DNA of 64,000 bases from Shewanella marinintestina (GTDB lineage Bacteria; Pseudomonadota; Gammaproteobacteria; Enterobacterales; Shewanellaceae), in assembly GCF_023283845.1 (NCBI RefSeq), contig NZ_JAKILC010000019.1, forward strand, positions 37,963 through 101,962, read 5' to 3'. Under the pieces are notes generated by a model. That model worked only from the letters and a program-made list of their open reading frames with translations, was not told the origin of the DNA and did not search any database. Position numbers and translations under genes: made by a program. Shown one piece after another: positions 52,339 to 61,707 of this stretch; the first letter of the stretch is position 1; every line of letters starts with the position of its first letter.

Positions 52339-54192
52339 ATGCCTATAAAAACAAATATTAGCTTTATTGCCCTTTCGCTCTCTTTGGCATTTAGTGCCAC
52401 TGCGATTGCAGCCCCTACCTCGATAGCACAATTAAGTCCAAGTGAGAGTGTTGCTCATAAGGCACATAGTGAATCAGAAAAAGCCAACGCTTTATTCGAA
52501 AGCATTTTCATGGAAAATGTTATGGCTAGTCCAATTTCACAAACTCACCTAGGTATCAAAACCGATTATGATAAATGGGATGAAATGGGTGACGCTGCTG
52601 ATGATGCCGCTCTTGCTCGCGACAAAAAACACTTGGCTCAGCTAAAGCAAATCAACACCAGAAAACTCGACCGACAAACATTACTGAGTTACCAACTGCT
52701 GACACAGAAACTTGAGCAAAGTATTAAAGATGATAAATGGCGCTACCATAACTACCCGGTTAACCAGATGTATGGCGGCCACTCGCAAATAGCTTCTTTC
52801 CTAATTAACCAACATCAAATTGGCAGTGTCGAAGATGCCAAGGCTTATATTAGCCGCTTACAAGGTGTACCTAAGCGTTTATCACAGCTACAAACTGCAC
52901 TAGAGGTCCGTGAAGGCAAAGGCATTATTGCGCCGAAGTTTGTATTCCCATACGTGATAAATGACAGTAAGAATATTATTAACGGTGCGCCATTCACCCC
53001 TAGTTCAAACAAAGAAGACAGCGCACTATGGAGCGACTTTAAACGTAAAGTATCAAAGCTTGAAATAAGTGATAGCGACAAAGAAAACCTATTACGTCAG
53101 GCAAAACTTGCTCTTGTTGAAGATGTAAAACCTGCCTACGACAAGCTTATTGCCTATATGACTAAGCTTGAAGCCAAAGCCGATACCCGCGATGGTGCTT
53201 GGAAGTTTCCTGAAGGTGAAACCTACTACAACAATGCCCTTGCACGTACGACAACAACGGATATGACCGCTAACGAGATCCATGAACTAGGTTTAGCGGA
53301 AGTGGCACGTATTCATAGTGAAATGCGCGCCATTATGAAGAAGGTTAACTTTGAAGGTTCATTGACTGAATTCTTTAAGTTTATGCGTGAAGATGAGCAG
53401 TTTTATTACAGCAATGATGACAAAGGTCGCCAAGCTTACCTAACGGAAGCGACGGCATTAATTGATACCATGAGCAGCCGTCTTGATGAAGTGTTTAAGG
53501 TCAAACCTAAAGCACCGATGATTGTGAAGCAAGTTGAAGCCTTTAGAGAAAAGTCAGCCGGCAAAGCGTTTTATAACAATCCATCACCAGATGGCAGCCG
53601 CCCAGGTACTTACTACGCAAACCTTTATGACATGAAGGCAATGCCAAAATATCAAATGGAAGCACTGGCATATCATGAAGGCACGCCGGGTCACCATATG
53701 CAGATAGCGATTGCACAAGAGCTTGAAGGAGTGCCTAAGTTCCGTAAGTTCGGTGGTTATACAGCCTACATAGAAGGTTGGGGTCTTTATAGCGAGTACT
53801 TCCCGAAAGAGATGGGCATGTATTCTGACCCATACTCAGATTTCGGTCGTCTCGCAATGGAACTATGGCGCGCCTGCCGTTTGGTTGTTGATACCGGTAT
53901 TCACGCTAAAAAGTGGACTCGAGAAGAGTCTATTGAGTACTACGTATCTAATACACCAAACGCCAAGTCTGATGCAGTGAAAATGGTTGAACGTCATGTA
54001 GTCATGCCGTCACAAGCAACCGCTTATAAAGTCGGTATGCTTAAACTATTAGCCCTTAGAGACAAAGCGCAACAAGCTCTTGGTGATAAATTTGATATCC
54101 GTGATTTCCACACCATTGTACTCAAAAATGGCCCTGTACCATTGGACGTACTAGAAAGTGAAATCAACTTATGGATTGAACAAAGCAGCTAG
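52339..54192 (+). CDS. DUF885 family exported metallopeptidase
   Basis: The 617-residue protein has a signal peptide (SLSLAFSATAIAA) and one long DUF885 domain, a zinc-peptidase-like family. The diagnostic metal motif is YHEGTPGHHMQIAIAQE at about residue 446, followed by YIEGWGLYSEYFPKEMG. The protein is probably periplasmic and cleaves peptides of unknown type. TTCTAAGGAAGCCC is a fair ribosome-binding site. It is monocistronic and ends in a strong terminator. Confidence 0.9.
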   Translation: MPIKTNISFIALSLSLAFSATAIAAPTSIAQLSPSESVAHKAHSESEKANALFESIFMENVMASPISQTHLGIKTDYDKWDEMGDAADDAALARDKKHLAQLKQINTRKLDRQTLLSYQLLTQKLEQSIKDDKWRYHNYPVNQMYGGHSQIASFLINQHQIGSVEDAKAYISRLQGVPKRLSQLQTALEVREGKGIIAPKFVFPYVINDSKNIINGAPFTPSSNKEDSALWSDFKRKVSKLEISDSDKENLLRQAKLALVEDVKPAYDKLIAYMTKLEAKADTRDGAWKFPEGETYYNNALARTTTTDMTANEIHELGLAEVARIHSEMRAIMKKVNFEGSLTEFFKFMREDEQFYYSNDDKGRQAYLTEATALIDTMSSRLDEVFKVKPKAPMIVKQVEAFREKSAGKAFYNNPSPDGSRPGTYYANLYDMKAMPKYQMEALAYHEGTPGHHMQIAIAQELEGVPKFRKFGGYTAYIEGWGLYSEYFPKEMGMYSDPYSDFGRLAMELWRACRLVVDTGIHAKKWTREESIEYYVSNTPNAKSDAVKMVERHVVMPSQATAYKVGMLKLLALRDKAQQALGDKFDIRDFHTIVLKNGPVPLDVLESEINLWIEQSS

Positions 54193-54208
54193 TTAATAGC
54201 ATTAAACG

Positions 54209-54249
54209 AAAAAGCCTCGTCAGCAAATTATTGCTGACGAGGCTTTTTT
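54209..54249 (+). terminator. Rho-independent terminator of the DUF885 gene
   Basis: An 18-bp perfect stem (AAAAAGCCTCGTCAGCAA and its complement) with an ATTA loop, just after the stop. T run included in the stem's end. Confidence 0.95.
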
Positions 54250-54267
54250 ATCTAGAGCTGTTAAGTA

Positions 54268-54536
54268 TTATACCACTTAGTATAAGAAGTTGATCTACTT
54301 AGAGCGTTTTTGGCAAACTAATTCAAGGCGAATAACTGAAAGAATGGTAGCTCTCTTGTGAAGTTATTCAACGCAGAAGTAGGCAGCCAAAAACACTCCA
54401 GAATGGCGAGTTTTAGCGGCTCTGATACTGCTTTAACAAGCTTGAACGTAGAACAACTATGCTCTTCACTCGTTGCATTGTCTCAGTGTCGCTAAATTCT
54501 CGCTAAGCGATCAAATCTTTATACTAATTGGTATTA
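54268..54536. mobile_element. MITE-like element, copy 2 (269 bp, reverse orientation)
   Basis: This is the reverse complement of the element at 16192-16525, lacking an internal segment. The right terminal repeat, TTATACTAATTGGTATTA (54519-54536), is well conserved; the left one, TTATACCACTTAGTATAA (54268-54285), has diverged. Internal blocks such as AACTAATTCAAGGCGAAT and CAACGCAGAAGTAGGCAGCC are identical to copy 1. Its right edge overlaps the stop codon of the gene at 54534-56522. Confidence 0.85.
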
Positions 54537-56522
54537 GTCATAATCACCGACATTCGGCACGCTAAAGCTTGCATCATTCCAAGGCCATGGCACTTTTGCC
54601 ATAAACGCCGCCAGTTCAGGCGTATCAGCATGTTGTTCACGGATCACCATCATGGTTCTGTTTACATGAAATTGATGAATTGGCTCTTGCCCACCAATGG
54701 CAATAAAGTATTCGGCTAGCGTCGCTAAATACTGCCTTTTATCGGCTAAGCCTAGCACCGCATCAGCCATTACTGGCGCACCTTTCAACCCCGATAAATC
54801 CGCGGCACAGCGCCAACTCGCAAACTGCCTAATAATACTTGCCAATAACTCTGCGCCCTTTTCATCGTAAGCTGCTGAGGCAAACAAATCATATTCACTT
54901 AGCACGGCACAACTGTCGACTTGTTGCGCCACAAAACCAAAAAATAATGATGTTTGACCACTTTTAAGATAGTGCGACTCAAGTGCAGGCATAAGCGCGT
55001 TAAGCTCTGTAAGTGAGTGAACCTTGGCAGCCGTATCATTGACATTTTGCAGACTAATATCAACTTGGCCATTAGAGGTCGGGACTTCTGTCAAGCTAGT
55101 CGGCATAGACAAATTTAACCCTAGAGACTGACATATGATTGGCACAACGCTGTTGACTAAGCATTCACCCTGTTCTTCAGCGGCTCTATGAGGTTCACTA
55201 ATAGCAGTCTCTACACTATTGACCTTCCTTTCTTGAAGATCCACACGCCAAATCAGCGCGTCTTCATCTTCACCAACAGCCACGATCAATTGCTTATCAA
55301 TTTTACCTTTAATGACAACGGGATCATGTTCAAATACTTGGACTGAGCGCTGGTTGCCATTGTTACTATCTTTCATCAACTTGTGCAATGGCAATATAGA
55401 GTCGCCAGTTAACGATAACTGCTGTACAACACCGTCCTGCCACCCCAGCCAAACACTGTTGCCATCAGCTGAAATAGTCGCTGACGTAAGACATTCAATA
55501 AACGTTTGCAACTCGTCATGGTGTTCAGAACTGGTGTTCCCCGCCGCAATCGCCGTCAATGATTCAATAAGGTCTTCAGCCTGATATTCTGCACAAATCT
55601 GTGCAGCTTCAAGCACTCTGACTTTATGGCTCCACAGTACTTTTTTTTGCTTAAAATCGATAAACTGCAGTTCAAAGTTAAAGCGGAGGTTCTCATCACT
55701 AGACTCTAAGACACTGAGTGTTTCGGTGTTAGCAAGTAATGCAACGCCGCGCTTTTTATCCATAAAAAAGGTATTACGCACAGAGATCTCTTCGGGCGCA
55801 GGCTGACCTTGAAGCGGATATATCTGAGTCTCTGCAGTCATTGGATTAAAACTGACAAGTTGATGCGTTCTACGCTTTTCACGCTGATAGAATACGAACT
55901 CTGTACCTTGGACGCACACCATGCTGTCATTAACAAACTTAAACGGCATTTCGTAGTTGCTAATGGCAGTATCATTAAGCTCAAAATGACTGACATTTAA
56001 ATTCTTAGCTGTTATATCAACACAATACAAAGAGCTTGCACTGCGTCGTCCACCTTTAGGCGCCCCCGCTATCCATAATTTACCATTGCTGATACAGGCA
56101 TCCTTGGTTGGATATAGACCGAGTGATGCGATGGCAGAGAGACTCTGTTTACTCGGTTCCGCAGCATTAAATCTCGAGCTAAAAATCCGCCCTGTTGAGT
56201 CAACAGCGATAAACTGCTGGTTATCAAGCCACTCGGCAATCAATAGCTCACAGTTTTGAGTTTCAAGCAGTTCAAACTGACTAATAACGTCAGTATTAAA
56301 ACCGGTACGCTTAATTACTTGTAACTGTATAAGCCCATCATAAAACAAACCGTGGTGCTGAAACGAATATTCGTTAGAGGCTAAACAAGTGCTAAGCGTC
56401 TCTGTAGAAGCAGTATCTTTATTTTCTATAAGCTCAATATCTAAAAGTTCAGTTTCAACATCAGAGCTTTTAGTTACAGAGCCTAAAATACGAGGGAAAA
56501 ATGTCTTAATAAATTTATTCAA
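54534..56522 (-). CDS. Large protein of unknown function, 662 residues
   Basis: I do not recognise this protein. It is hydrophilic with no signal peptide or membrane helix. Much of the sequence consists of short beta-like stretches (LLIAEWLDNQQFIAVDSTGR; SADGNSVWLGWQDGVVQQLS), suggesting a beta-propeller over about residues 60-450, followed by a helical C-terminal region. WD-type SADGNSVWLGWQDG near residue 350 supports this, but it is inference. The TAA stop is the end of the MITE terminal repeat, so the original 3' end may have been replaced. It is monocistronic. Confidence 0.75.
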   Translation of the reverse strand: MNKFIKTFFPRILGSVTKSSDVETELLDIELIENKDTASTETLSTCLASNEYSFQHHGLFYDGLIQLQVIKRTGFNTDVISQFELLETQNCELLIAEWLDNQQFIAVDSTGRIFSSRFNAAEPSKQSLSAIASLGLYPTKDACISNGKLWIAGAPKGGRRSASSLYCVDITAKNLNVSHFELNDTAISNYEMPFKFVNDSMVCVQGTEFVFYQREKRRTHQLVSFNPMTAETQIYPLQGQPAPEEISVRNTFFMDKKRGVALLANTETLSVLESSDENLRFNFELQFIDFKQKKVLWSHKVRVLEAAQICAEYQAEDLIESLTAIAAGNTSSEHHDELQTFIECLTSATISADGNSVWLGWQDGVVQQLSLTGDSILPLHKLMKDSNNGNQRSVQVFEHDPVVIKGKIDKQLIVAVGEDEDALIWRVDLQERKVNSVETAISEPHRAAEEQGECLVNSVVPIICQSLGLNLSMPTSLTEVPTSNGQVDISLQNVNDTAAKVHSLTELNALMPALESHYLKSGQTSLFFGFVAQQVDSCAVLSEYDLFASAAYDEKGAELLASIIRQFASWRCAADLSGLKGAPVMADAVLGLADKRQYLATLAEYFIAIGGQEPIHQFHVNRTMMVIREQHADTPELAAFMAKVPWPWNDASFSVPNVGDYD

Positions 56523-57113
56523 TGTAATACTCGTCTCATAAAATAAATGACTTTACGCCATACATGTCACTATTGCTGAAGATAAGTAAGCAGCTTAAAG
56601 CTATAAAGCCAACACTTTCAAGTGCTTTATGATGCAAGTAGCTCGTCACTCGCTATCTTTCTTTTACGATAAGAAATTATGAAACTATTTGAAGTAACAG
56701 AAATAGAAAGGAAAGCTAGAGTTTTAATAAAGCCTAGAAAGAAAAATACCCCGGTTAAAGCCGGGGTAAACCAAAATTAGGATGATGGTTTTAAGGCTGA
56801 CATTGTTTTAGTTCGTAAACTTCTGTCAACATTGAAACAAAACTGCTTTTAGCTGCTCTGTATATCACAACAAAGAGGGGTCATTCTCAACTGCAGTATA
56901 GGGCTCAGAGCTTTTGAATCAACTGACTGCAATTGTATTAAAATGAGAACAAACTTCAACCAAAATGATTTCAACTTGTTTAGCCAAGCCTAAATTCAAC
57001 TTAACTAAACAAGCCACACAACACGCATAAAACACTGAAATAAAAGATAATAAGCAACCTCTACATTAGAGGTGGTTCACACTGTTCATTAATTAGAACA
57101 ATGTTTCCCCAAT
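56523..57113. other. Intergenic region with two hairpins
   Basis: 591 bp between the 662-residue protein gene and the LysR gene, both on the minus strand. It holds a terminator-like hairpin at 56747 and a small stem (CCTCTA / TAGAGG) near 57058-57072 just after the LysR stop. No ORF could be supported. The promoter of the large gene should lie near 56530-56740. Confidence 0.4.
56747..56768 (-). terminator. Terminator-like hairpin, gene uncertain
   Basis: Perfect stem TACCCCGG / CCGGGGTA with a six-base loop and a T run on the minus strand. The nearest upstream gene on that strand is LysR, 346 bp away, so it may belong to LysR or to an unannotated short transcript. Confidence 0.7.
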
Positions 57114-58055
57114 TTACTTACGTTTTGCATACAATTCTTTAAGCGGTGTGTCCCAATATGGAGGCGTGCCGATATGATCCTTAATAAAATCAATAAAAGC
57201 GCTTACCTTTGGCGCTAAATGTTTACGTCTTGGATAAACAGCTTGTAACGGTAAGTGATGCGTTAACTGCCAGTCTTCTAGAATAGGGACTAAGGTACCT
57301 TTTTCAAGCTCATCTTCAAGTAAGTAACTAGCAAGATAAACCACACCTAAACCACTTACCGCTGCAGACTTTAATGCTGGTGCATTATCGACTCTAAAAT
57401 TACCTGTTACACCAATTTCACAGTAATCATCACCTTGTTTAAACTGCCAAATACTGTGCTCATGCCATTCGCCTTGATATACCAAACAATTATGATCAAC
57501 TAACTGTTCAGGACGATTGGGTACACCATGTTTTTCAACATAAGAAGGTGATGCTGCCAGTAGGAATTGGCACTTCATTAATGGCCGTGCCACCATACCA
57601 AGCGGTAGCTGCTCAGACATAGTCAATAGCAAGTCTAAACCTTCGCTGACGACATCAACTTTATGGTCAAGAAGGCTAACTTGTAATTCAAGTTCAGGGT
57701 GTTTTGCCATAAATTCAGGCAAGGCAGGTATTATATGCATGGTACCGAAAGATTGAGAAATACCCACTTTCAATACACCACGAGTTGCATCATTAAGATT
57801 ATGAACACTAGCAACAGCTTGGTCAGCATCTCTTAATAGCTCTTCACCTTGGGCATATAACAGCTGACCGGCTTCGGTCAAACTTAGACTTCTGGTGGTA
57901 CGCTGTATTAACTGAACACCCAGTTTGTGTTCCAAGTCGGCAACTTGAGTACTAACTTTAGACTTAGATATGCCTAACTTTCTCGCTGCAGAGCTAAAAC
58001 TGCCTGCTCGTGCCACATGGGTGAAAATTGCGATTGGTTCTAAAAGTTCTAACAT
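57114..58055 (-). CDS. LysR-family transcriptional regulator
   Basis: The 313-residue protein has a LysR helix-turn-helix at residues 1-62 (FTHVARAGSFSSAARKLGIS; LEHKLGVQLIQRTTRSL) and a substrate-binding domain of the CrgA/YafC-like type from about residue 90. The Thr-Thr-Arg after QLIQR is typical of that subgroup. There is no adjacent divergent gene that would reveal a target; the next genes on both sides are on the same strand and separated by hundreds of bases. Effector unknown. Confidence 0.9.
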   Translation of the reverse strand: MLELLEPIAIFTHVARAGSFSSAARKLGISKSKVSTQVADLEHKLGVQLIQRTTRSLSLTEAGQLLYAQGEELLRDADQAVASVHNLNDATRGVLKVGISQSFGTMHIIPALPEFMAKHPELELQVSLLDHKVDVVSEGLDLLLTMSEQLPLGMVARPLMKCQFLLAASPSYVEKHGVPNRPEQLVDHNCLVYQGEWHEHSIWQFKQGDDYCEIGVTGNFRVDNAPALKSAAVSGLGVVYLASYLLEDELEKGTLVPILEDWQLTHHLPLQAVYPRRKHLAPKVSAFIDFIKDHIGTPPYWDTPLKELYAKRK

Positions 58056-58312
58056 GTAAATCGCCTTAAGGTGTTTACGACAGTAATAGTACTTCCATCG
58101 CTAAGACATGAAGTTTCATTTATAAAAACAATATCTTAAGTGAATATATGTACGCTAGAGTAGGATTTTTATTATGAAACCAATTATTGGTTTTTGCTTT
58201 TATTTTTAGAAGTATACCAAAAATTCCCCATAACTCATCAAATATGTCATTTTGGGGTTATTACAAGACTATGTTTCAGTGTTGAAATTCAAAAGGTTTT
58301 AAAATAGAAAAG

Positions 58313-58339
58313 CCCCTGCACAAAGGAAGGATGCAGGGG
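58313..58339 (-). terminator. Rho-independent terminator of the DUF2884 gene
   Basis: Stem CCCCTGCA / TGCAGGGG with an 11-base loop and CTTTTCTATTTT on the minus strand. The remaining 58056-58312 gap holds the LysR promoter but nothing else recognised. Confidence 0.8.
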
Positions 58340-58396
58340 TGTTGCAAGGCTGTCAAAGGCAACAGGTTAGTCCAGTAAGATTTACTTCAGTACGGT

Positions 58397-59212
58397 TTAC
58401 TCTAGTAAAGTCCCGTTCGTTTGCTCCACCAAGGGATAGCTTGCCAATTCAGGGATAGCTGTACGAAGCTGCTTTTCCAATACCACTAAAGACTTAAAGT
58501 TTTGACATAGCTTTTCACTACGCGCTTCAATATCATCAGCTTGCTGCTCGATCTGCAGCTCTATTTCTTCGCCAATAGAATCCATTTTTACTGAGAAAGA
58601 CTGCATTTTTTGCTCAAATGAGTCGCCGTCGCCAGACATCATTTGCGCGCCTAGAGACATCATCATGCTTCCCAAAGAGTTTTGAACTAGCTGTTCCATC
58701 TCTTGTTCAAACTCTTCCCCAAAAGCATCTTCTAAAGAAGACTCTGTCGCGCCTAGATAAAAAGTATCTCCTTGCTGATAAGCAACCTCTTCAATGCGCT
58801 CCTCAAGACCAGCCATCATCTCATCAATTTGCGCCCCAGCACTATCACCAAGAAGCGGAGTAAGCGCTAGACTTACCGCAGTTGAAGCTATTGACACCGC
58901 ATCATTCACTAACGTAATAACTTCTGGTACTTGCGAAGAAACCTCATGCGAATATTGTTCGACTAAAGCTTGTTGCTGGCTACTAAGTGCAACCTGCTTG
59001 CCATTAACAAATAGTTTGTCCATTTCGATACGATACTTTTCATCACCAGTTTCGCTAACAACCAGCTTTTTAGGCTCAACAGTTATATCGTAATTAAGCA
59101 TGACTTCGCATTCATTATTGACGTCATGCTCACTGTGAGCTGCCACAGTCTGTAAGCTAGACGCTGATAACAATACGGCAGTGATCCCGACTGAGGTAAG
59201 TAGTTTTTTCAT
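58397..59212 (-). CDS. yggN: DUF2884 family periplasmic protein (YggN-like)
   Basis: The 271-residue exported protein has a signal peptide ending SLQTVAA. The DUF2884 domain covers the rest: it begins CEVMLNYDITVEPKKLVVSE and has YRIEMDKLFVNGKQVALSS. It continues as long amphipathic helices rich in Glu and Gln (EQKMQSFSVKMDSIGEEIEL), possibly coiled coil. E. coli YggN is the relative, and there too the gene lies near yggL-trmB-mutY. Function unknown. Confidence 0.87.
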   Translation of the reverse strand: MKKLLTSVGITAVLLSASSLQTVAAHSEHDVNNECEVMLNYDITVEPKKLVVSETGDEKYRIEMDKLFVNGKQVALSSQQQALVEQYSHEVSSQVPEVITLVNDAVSIASTAVSLALTPLLGDSAGAQIDEMMAGLEERIEEVAYQQGDTFYLGATESSLEDAFGEEFEQEMEQLVQNSLGSMMMSLGAQMMSGDGDSFEQKMQSFSVKMDSIGEEIELQIEQQADDIEARSEKLCQNFKSLVVLEKQLRTAIPELASYPLVEQTNGTLLE

Positions 59213-59452
59213 TGCATTAATCCCTTATCGCTTAGTATCTAAATGATTTATTCAATCTTGACTAGGATAAAGCACAGAGCATGCCAAAATAGCTAAAGCT
59301 ATGTTTTTAAATGCATTGATAGATATTGCAACTTGAGGTTGTTGATTTTGAATAATCGAATGGATGATATATTTAGCCAATTAAACTAACAATTGGCTAA
59401 ATATCAAAACTTACTGATATTGCGGTTTTTCTATATCGAGCTGACACTCGAT

Positions 59453-60367
59453 TTAAAATATTGACCGACCTAAAGTCTGGCTCAATGCTTCGAGCATTGC
59501 AGTACCAGCTAAGGAGTTACCGTTTGCATCTAACTCTGGAGACCATACGCAAACCGACATATCACCGGGGATCACAGCAATTATGCCGCCACCAACACCA
59601 CTTTTACCTGGCATACCAACACGATAAGCAAACTCACCAGCGCCATCGTATAGACCCGAGGTAGCCAATAAAGCATTTAATTGCCTATTTTGCACCGGAC
59701 TAACCAACTGTTTTCCAGCAAGGCTCTTACCTGAATTAGCAAGGTAAAACATGGCACGAGATAGATCTGCGCAACTCATACGTAATGAGCAGTAGTGAAA
59801 ATAGCTATGCAGTACAGTATCGACATCATTATTAAAGTTGCCAAATGACTTCATCAAATAAGCAATAGCCGCGTTACGTGCACTGTGTTGATATTCAGAT
59901 GCTGCTACAACTTTGTCGTAACCGACCCGATGATTTTCACTTAAACCCCGCACAATTTCGAGCATACGGTGTTTAGGCGCGCCAAGCCGACTTTGCAGTA
60001 AATCTGCAATAACTAAAGCACCCGCATTAATAAATGGATTTCGCGGTAAACCTTTTTCTAGCTCAACCTGCACCAGAGAATTAAATGAGTGACCCGAGGG
60101 TTCTTTACCCACACGTGACCAAATTTCATCTTCTTCATACAACATTAGCGCTAAAGTAAGGCTAAAAACCTTAGAGATACTCTGAATAGAAAAGGGCTCG
60201 AGATAATCTCCAGCCCCTATAGTGACACCATCAGCGGTTGTCACTGCAATACCCAGTTTATTAGCATCAACCTCGGCAAGTGCAGGAATATAATCCGCCA
60301 CTTTACCTTGGCCTAAAAGAGGTCGAACTTTTTCGACGACCTCTTCGAGTAATGCCAATTCAGGCAT
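59453..60367 (-). CDS. glsB: Glutaminase
   Basis: GlsB hydrolyses glutamine to glutamate and ammonia. The 304-residue protein belongs to the serine-dependent beta-lactamase-like glutaminases. The SxxK catalytic pair is in FSIQSISKVFSLTLAL (about residues 64-79), NPFINAGALV carries the conserved Asn, and the C-terminus has MPGKSGVGGGIIAVIPGD. The ATG at 60367 overlaps the TAA stop of yggL (TAATG), so 60367 is preferred over an in-frame start four codons upstream, and translation is probably coupled. Confidence 0.95.
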   Translation of the reverse strand: MPELALLEEVVEKVRPLLGQGKVADYIPALAEVDANKLGIAVTTADGVTIGAGDYLEPFSIQSISKVFSLTLALMLYEEDEIWSRVGKEPSGHSFNSLVQVELEKGLPRNPFINAGALVIADLLQSRLGAPKHRMLEIVRGLSENHRVGYDKVVAASEYQHSARNAAIAYLMKSFGNFNNDVDTVLHSYFHYCSLRMSCADLSRAMFYLANSGKSLAGKQLVSPVQNRQLNALLATSGLYDGAGEFAYRVGMPGKSGVGGGIIAVIPGDMSVCVWSPELDANGNSLAGTAMLEALSQTLGRSIF

Positions 60368-60693
60368 TAACCCCACCAAATATCATAAAGCTCGCCAATC
60401 TCGAGATCCGATACTGGTTGTGCGTCAAAGAATGCTTTAACGGCAGCGCGGTTTTCTTCAGTACACTTACCAATACCTTGAGTAGCAATAATACCTTCCC
60501 ACTCTTTATGACCACCGCCGTGGTAACCAAGGTCTGCAGGTTCAATCACTTCGTCGATAAACTGATCAACGATTGCATCAATTTGCTCTTCTGTTACTGA
60601 TTCATTAAATGTCCAGTTAACGTCAAATCCAAACTCTTGGAACTCATCTACGCGTAATTTTTTACGTAAGCGACGGCTACGGTTTGCTGCCAT
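60367..60693 (-). CDS. yggL: YggL family protein (DUF469)
   Basis: The 108-residue protein is a DUF469 member with the basic N-terminus MAANRSRRLRKKLRVDEFQE and the conserved HGGGHKEWEGII block at about residue 60. In E. coli YggL is reported to associate with the 50S ribosomal subunit. It lies 51 bp after trmB, the conserved order, and its stop overlaps the glsB start. AGGAGAACAACC is a strong ribosome-binding site. Confidence 0.93.
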   Translation of the reverse strand: MAANRSRRLRKKLRVDEFQEFGFDVNWTFNESVTEEQIDAIVDQFIDEVIEPADLGYHGGGHKEWEGIIATQGIGKCTEENRAAVKAFFDAQPVSDLEIGELYDIWWG

Positions 60694-60743
60694 GGTTGTT
60701 CTCCTAGATAACTTATTTTTAAAGTATATGTTTTTTGGGGCGA

Positions 60744-61457
60744 TTAAACGCGCTCAAACATAAGATCCCAAACACCATGACCTAAACGGTGGCCACGCGC
60801 TTCGAATTTAGTTAGTGGACGATGATCTGGACGCTCAACAACGTCACCTGTAGCAGACTGGTTTTTATAACCAGGTGCTGCAGTCATTACTTCCAGCATA
60901 TGTTCACTGTAGTTTTCCCAATCAGTTGCCAAATGGAATACACCGCCAACCTTAAGTTTACTGCGGATCAGTTCAGCAAAAGGCGCTTGAACGATGCGAC
61001 GCTTATGATGACGCTTTTTATGCCAAGGATCTGGGAAGAAAAGTTGCACACGAGACAAGCTACCTTCGGCAATGCTGTTCTCTAGCACTTCAATTGCATC
61101 ATGGTGATAAACACGTAAGTTCGTTACACCAGCTTCTGCAGCTTCAGCTAAACACGCACCAACACCAGGTTTATGCACTTCAATACCAATGAAGTTAAGC
61201 TCTGGAGAGGCTTTTGCCATTTCAACTAATGACGCGCCCATACCAAAACCAATTTCTAAAACGGTATCAGCTTCACGGCCAAACACTTCAACTAGGTCGA
61301 TAGCTTCTGGAGTGTAGTCAAGACCAATTAGCGGCCACTGCTGCTCCATTGCTTGAGCTTGACCTTTAGTTAGGCGGCCCTCTCTCAACACAAAGCTTCT
61401 GACTTTGCGAAGGTATTTACCTTCTTCATTGAATTCAGCGGTTGTTACGTCGCTCAT
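60744..61457 (-). CDS. trmB: tRNA (guanine-N7)-methyltransferase
   Basis: TrmB methylates G46 of tRNAs with S-adenosylmethionine. The 237-residue protein shows the SAM-binding motif VLEIGFGMGASLVEMA (about residues 66-81), FFPDPWHKKRHHKRRIVQ (about 144-161) and GHRLGHGVWDLMF at the end. The ATG at 61457 is used because GAGGGCGAA is immediately upstream; a GTG at 61469 lies within that site. It is divergent from mutY, as in E. coli's neighbourhood. Confidence 0.96.
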   Translation of the reverse strand: MSDVTTAEFNEEGKYLRKVRSFVLREGRLTKGQAQAMEQQWPLIGLDYTPEAIDLVEVFGREADTVLEIGFGMGASLVEMAKASPELNFIGIEVHKPGVGACLAEAAEAGVTNLRVYHHDAIEVLENSIAEGSLSRVQLFFPDPWHKKRHHKRRIVQAPFAELIRSKLKVGGVFHLATDWENYSEHMLEVMTAAPGYKNQSATGDVVERPDHRPLTKFEARGHRLGHGVWDLMFERV

Positions 61458-61707
61458 TTTCGCCCTCACTTAAGGCTGCGCTAGCATTAGACAGCTATTA
61501 TTTAAAAAAGAAAGGCATTATCCAAAGTTAAACCTTCAGTGCAAGCCTTATTGTGGCAAAATTATACCAAGAATCTCAGTTTGTGCGAACAGTGGCTTTA
61601 GTTTGCCATTAAATCAATAGAATTGTGCCTATCTTTAATTGACTTTGTCACGGATAAACCTAGGTCAGTGCCTTGTTTAAAGCTTTGCCTAAAGTTACAC
61701 TGCGCCG

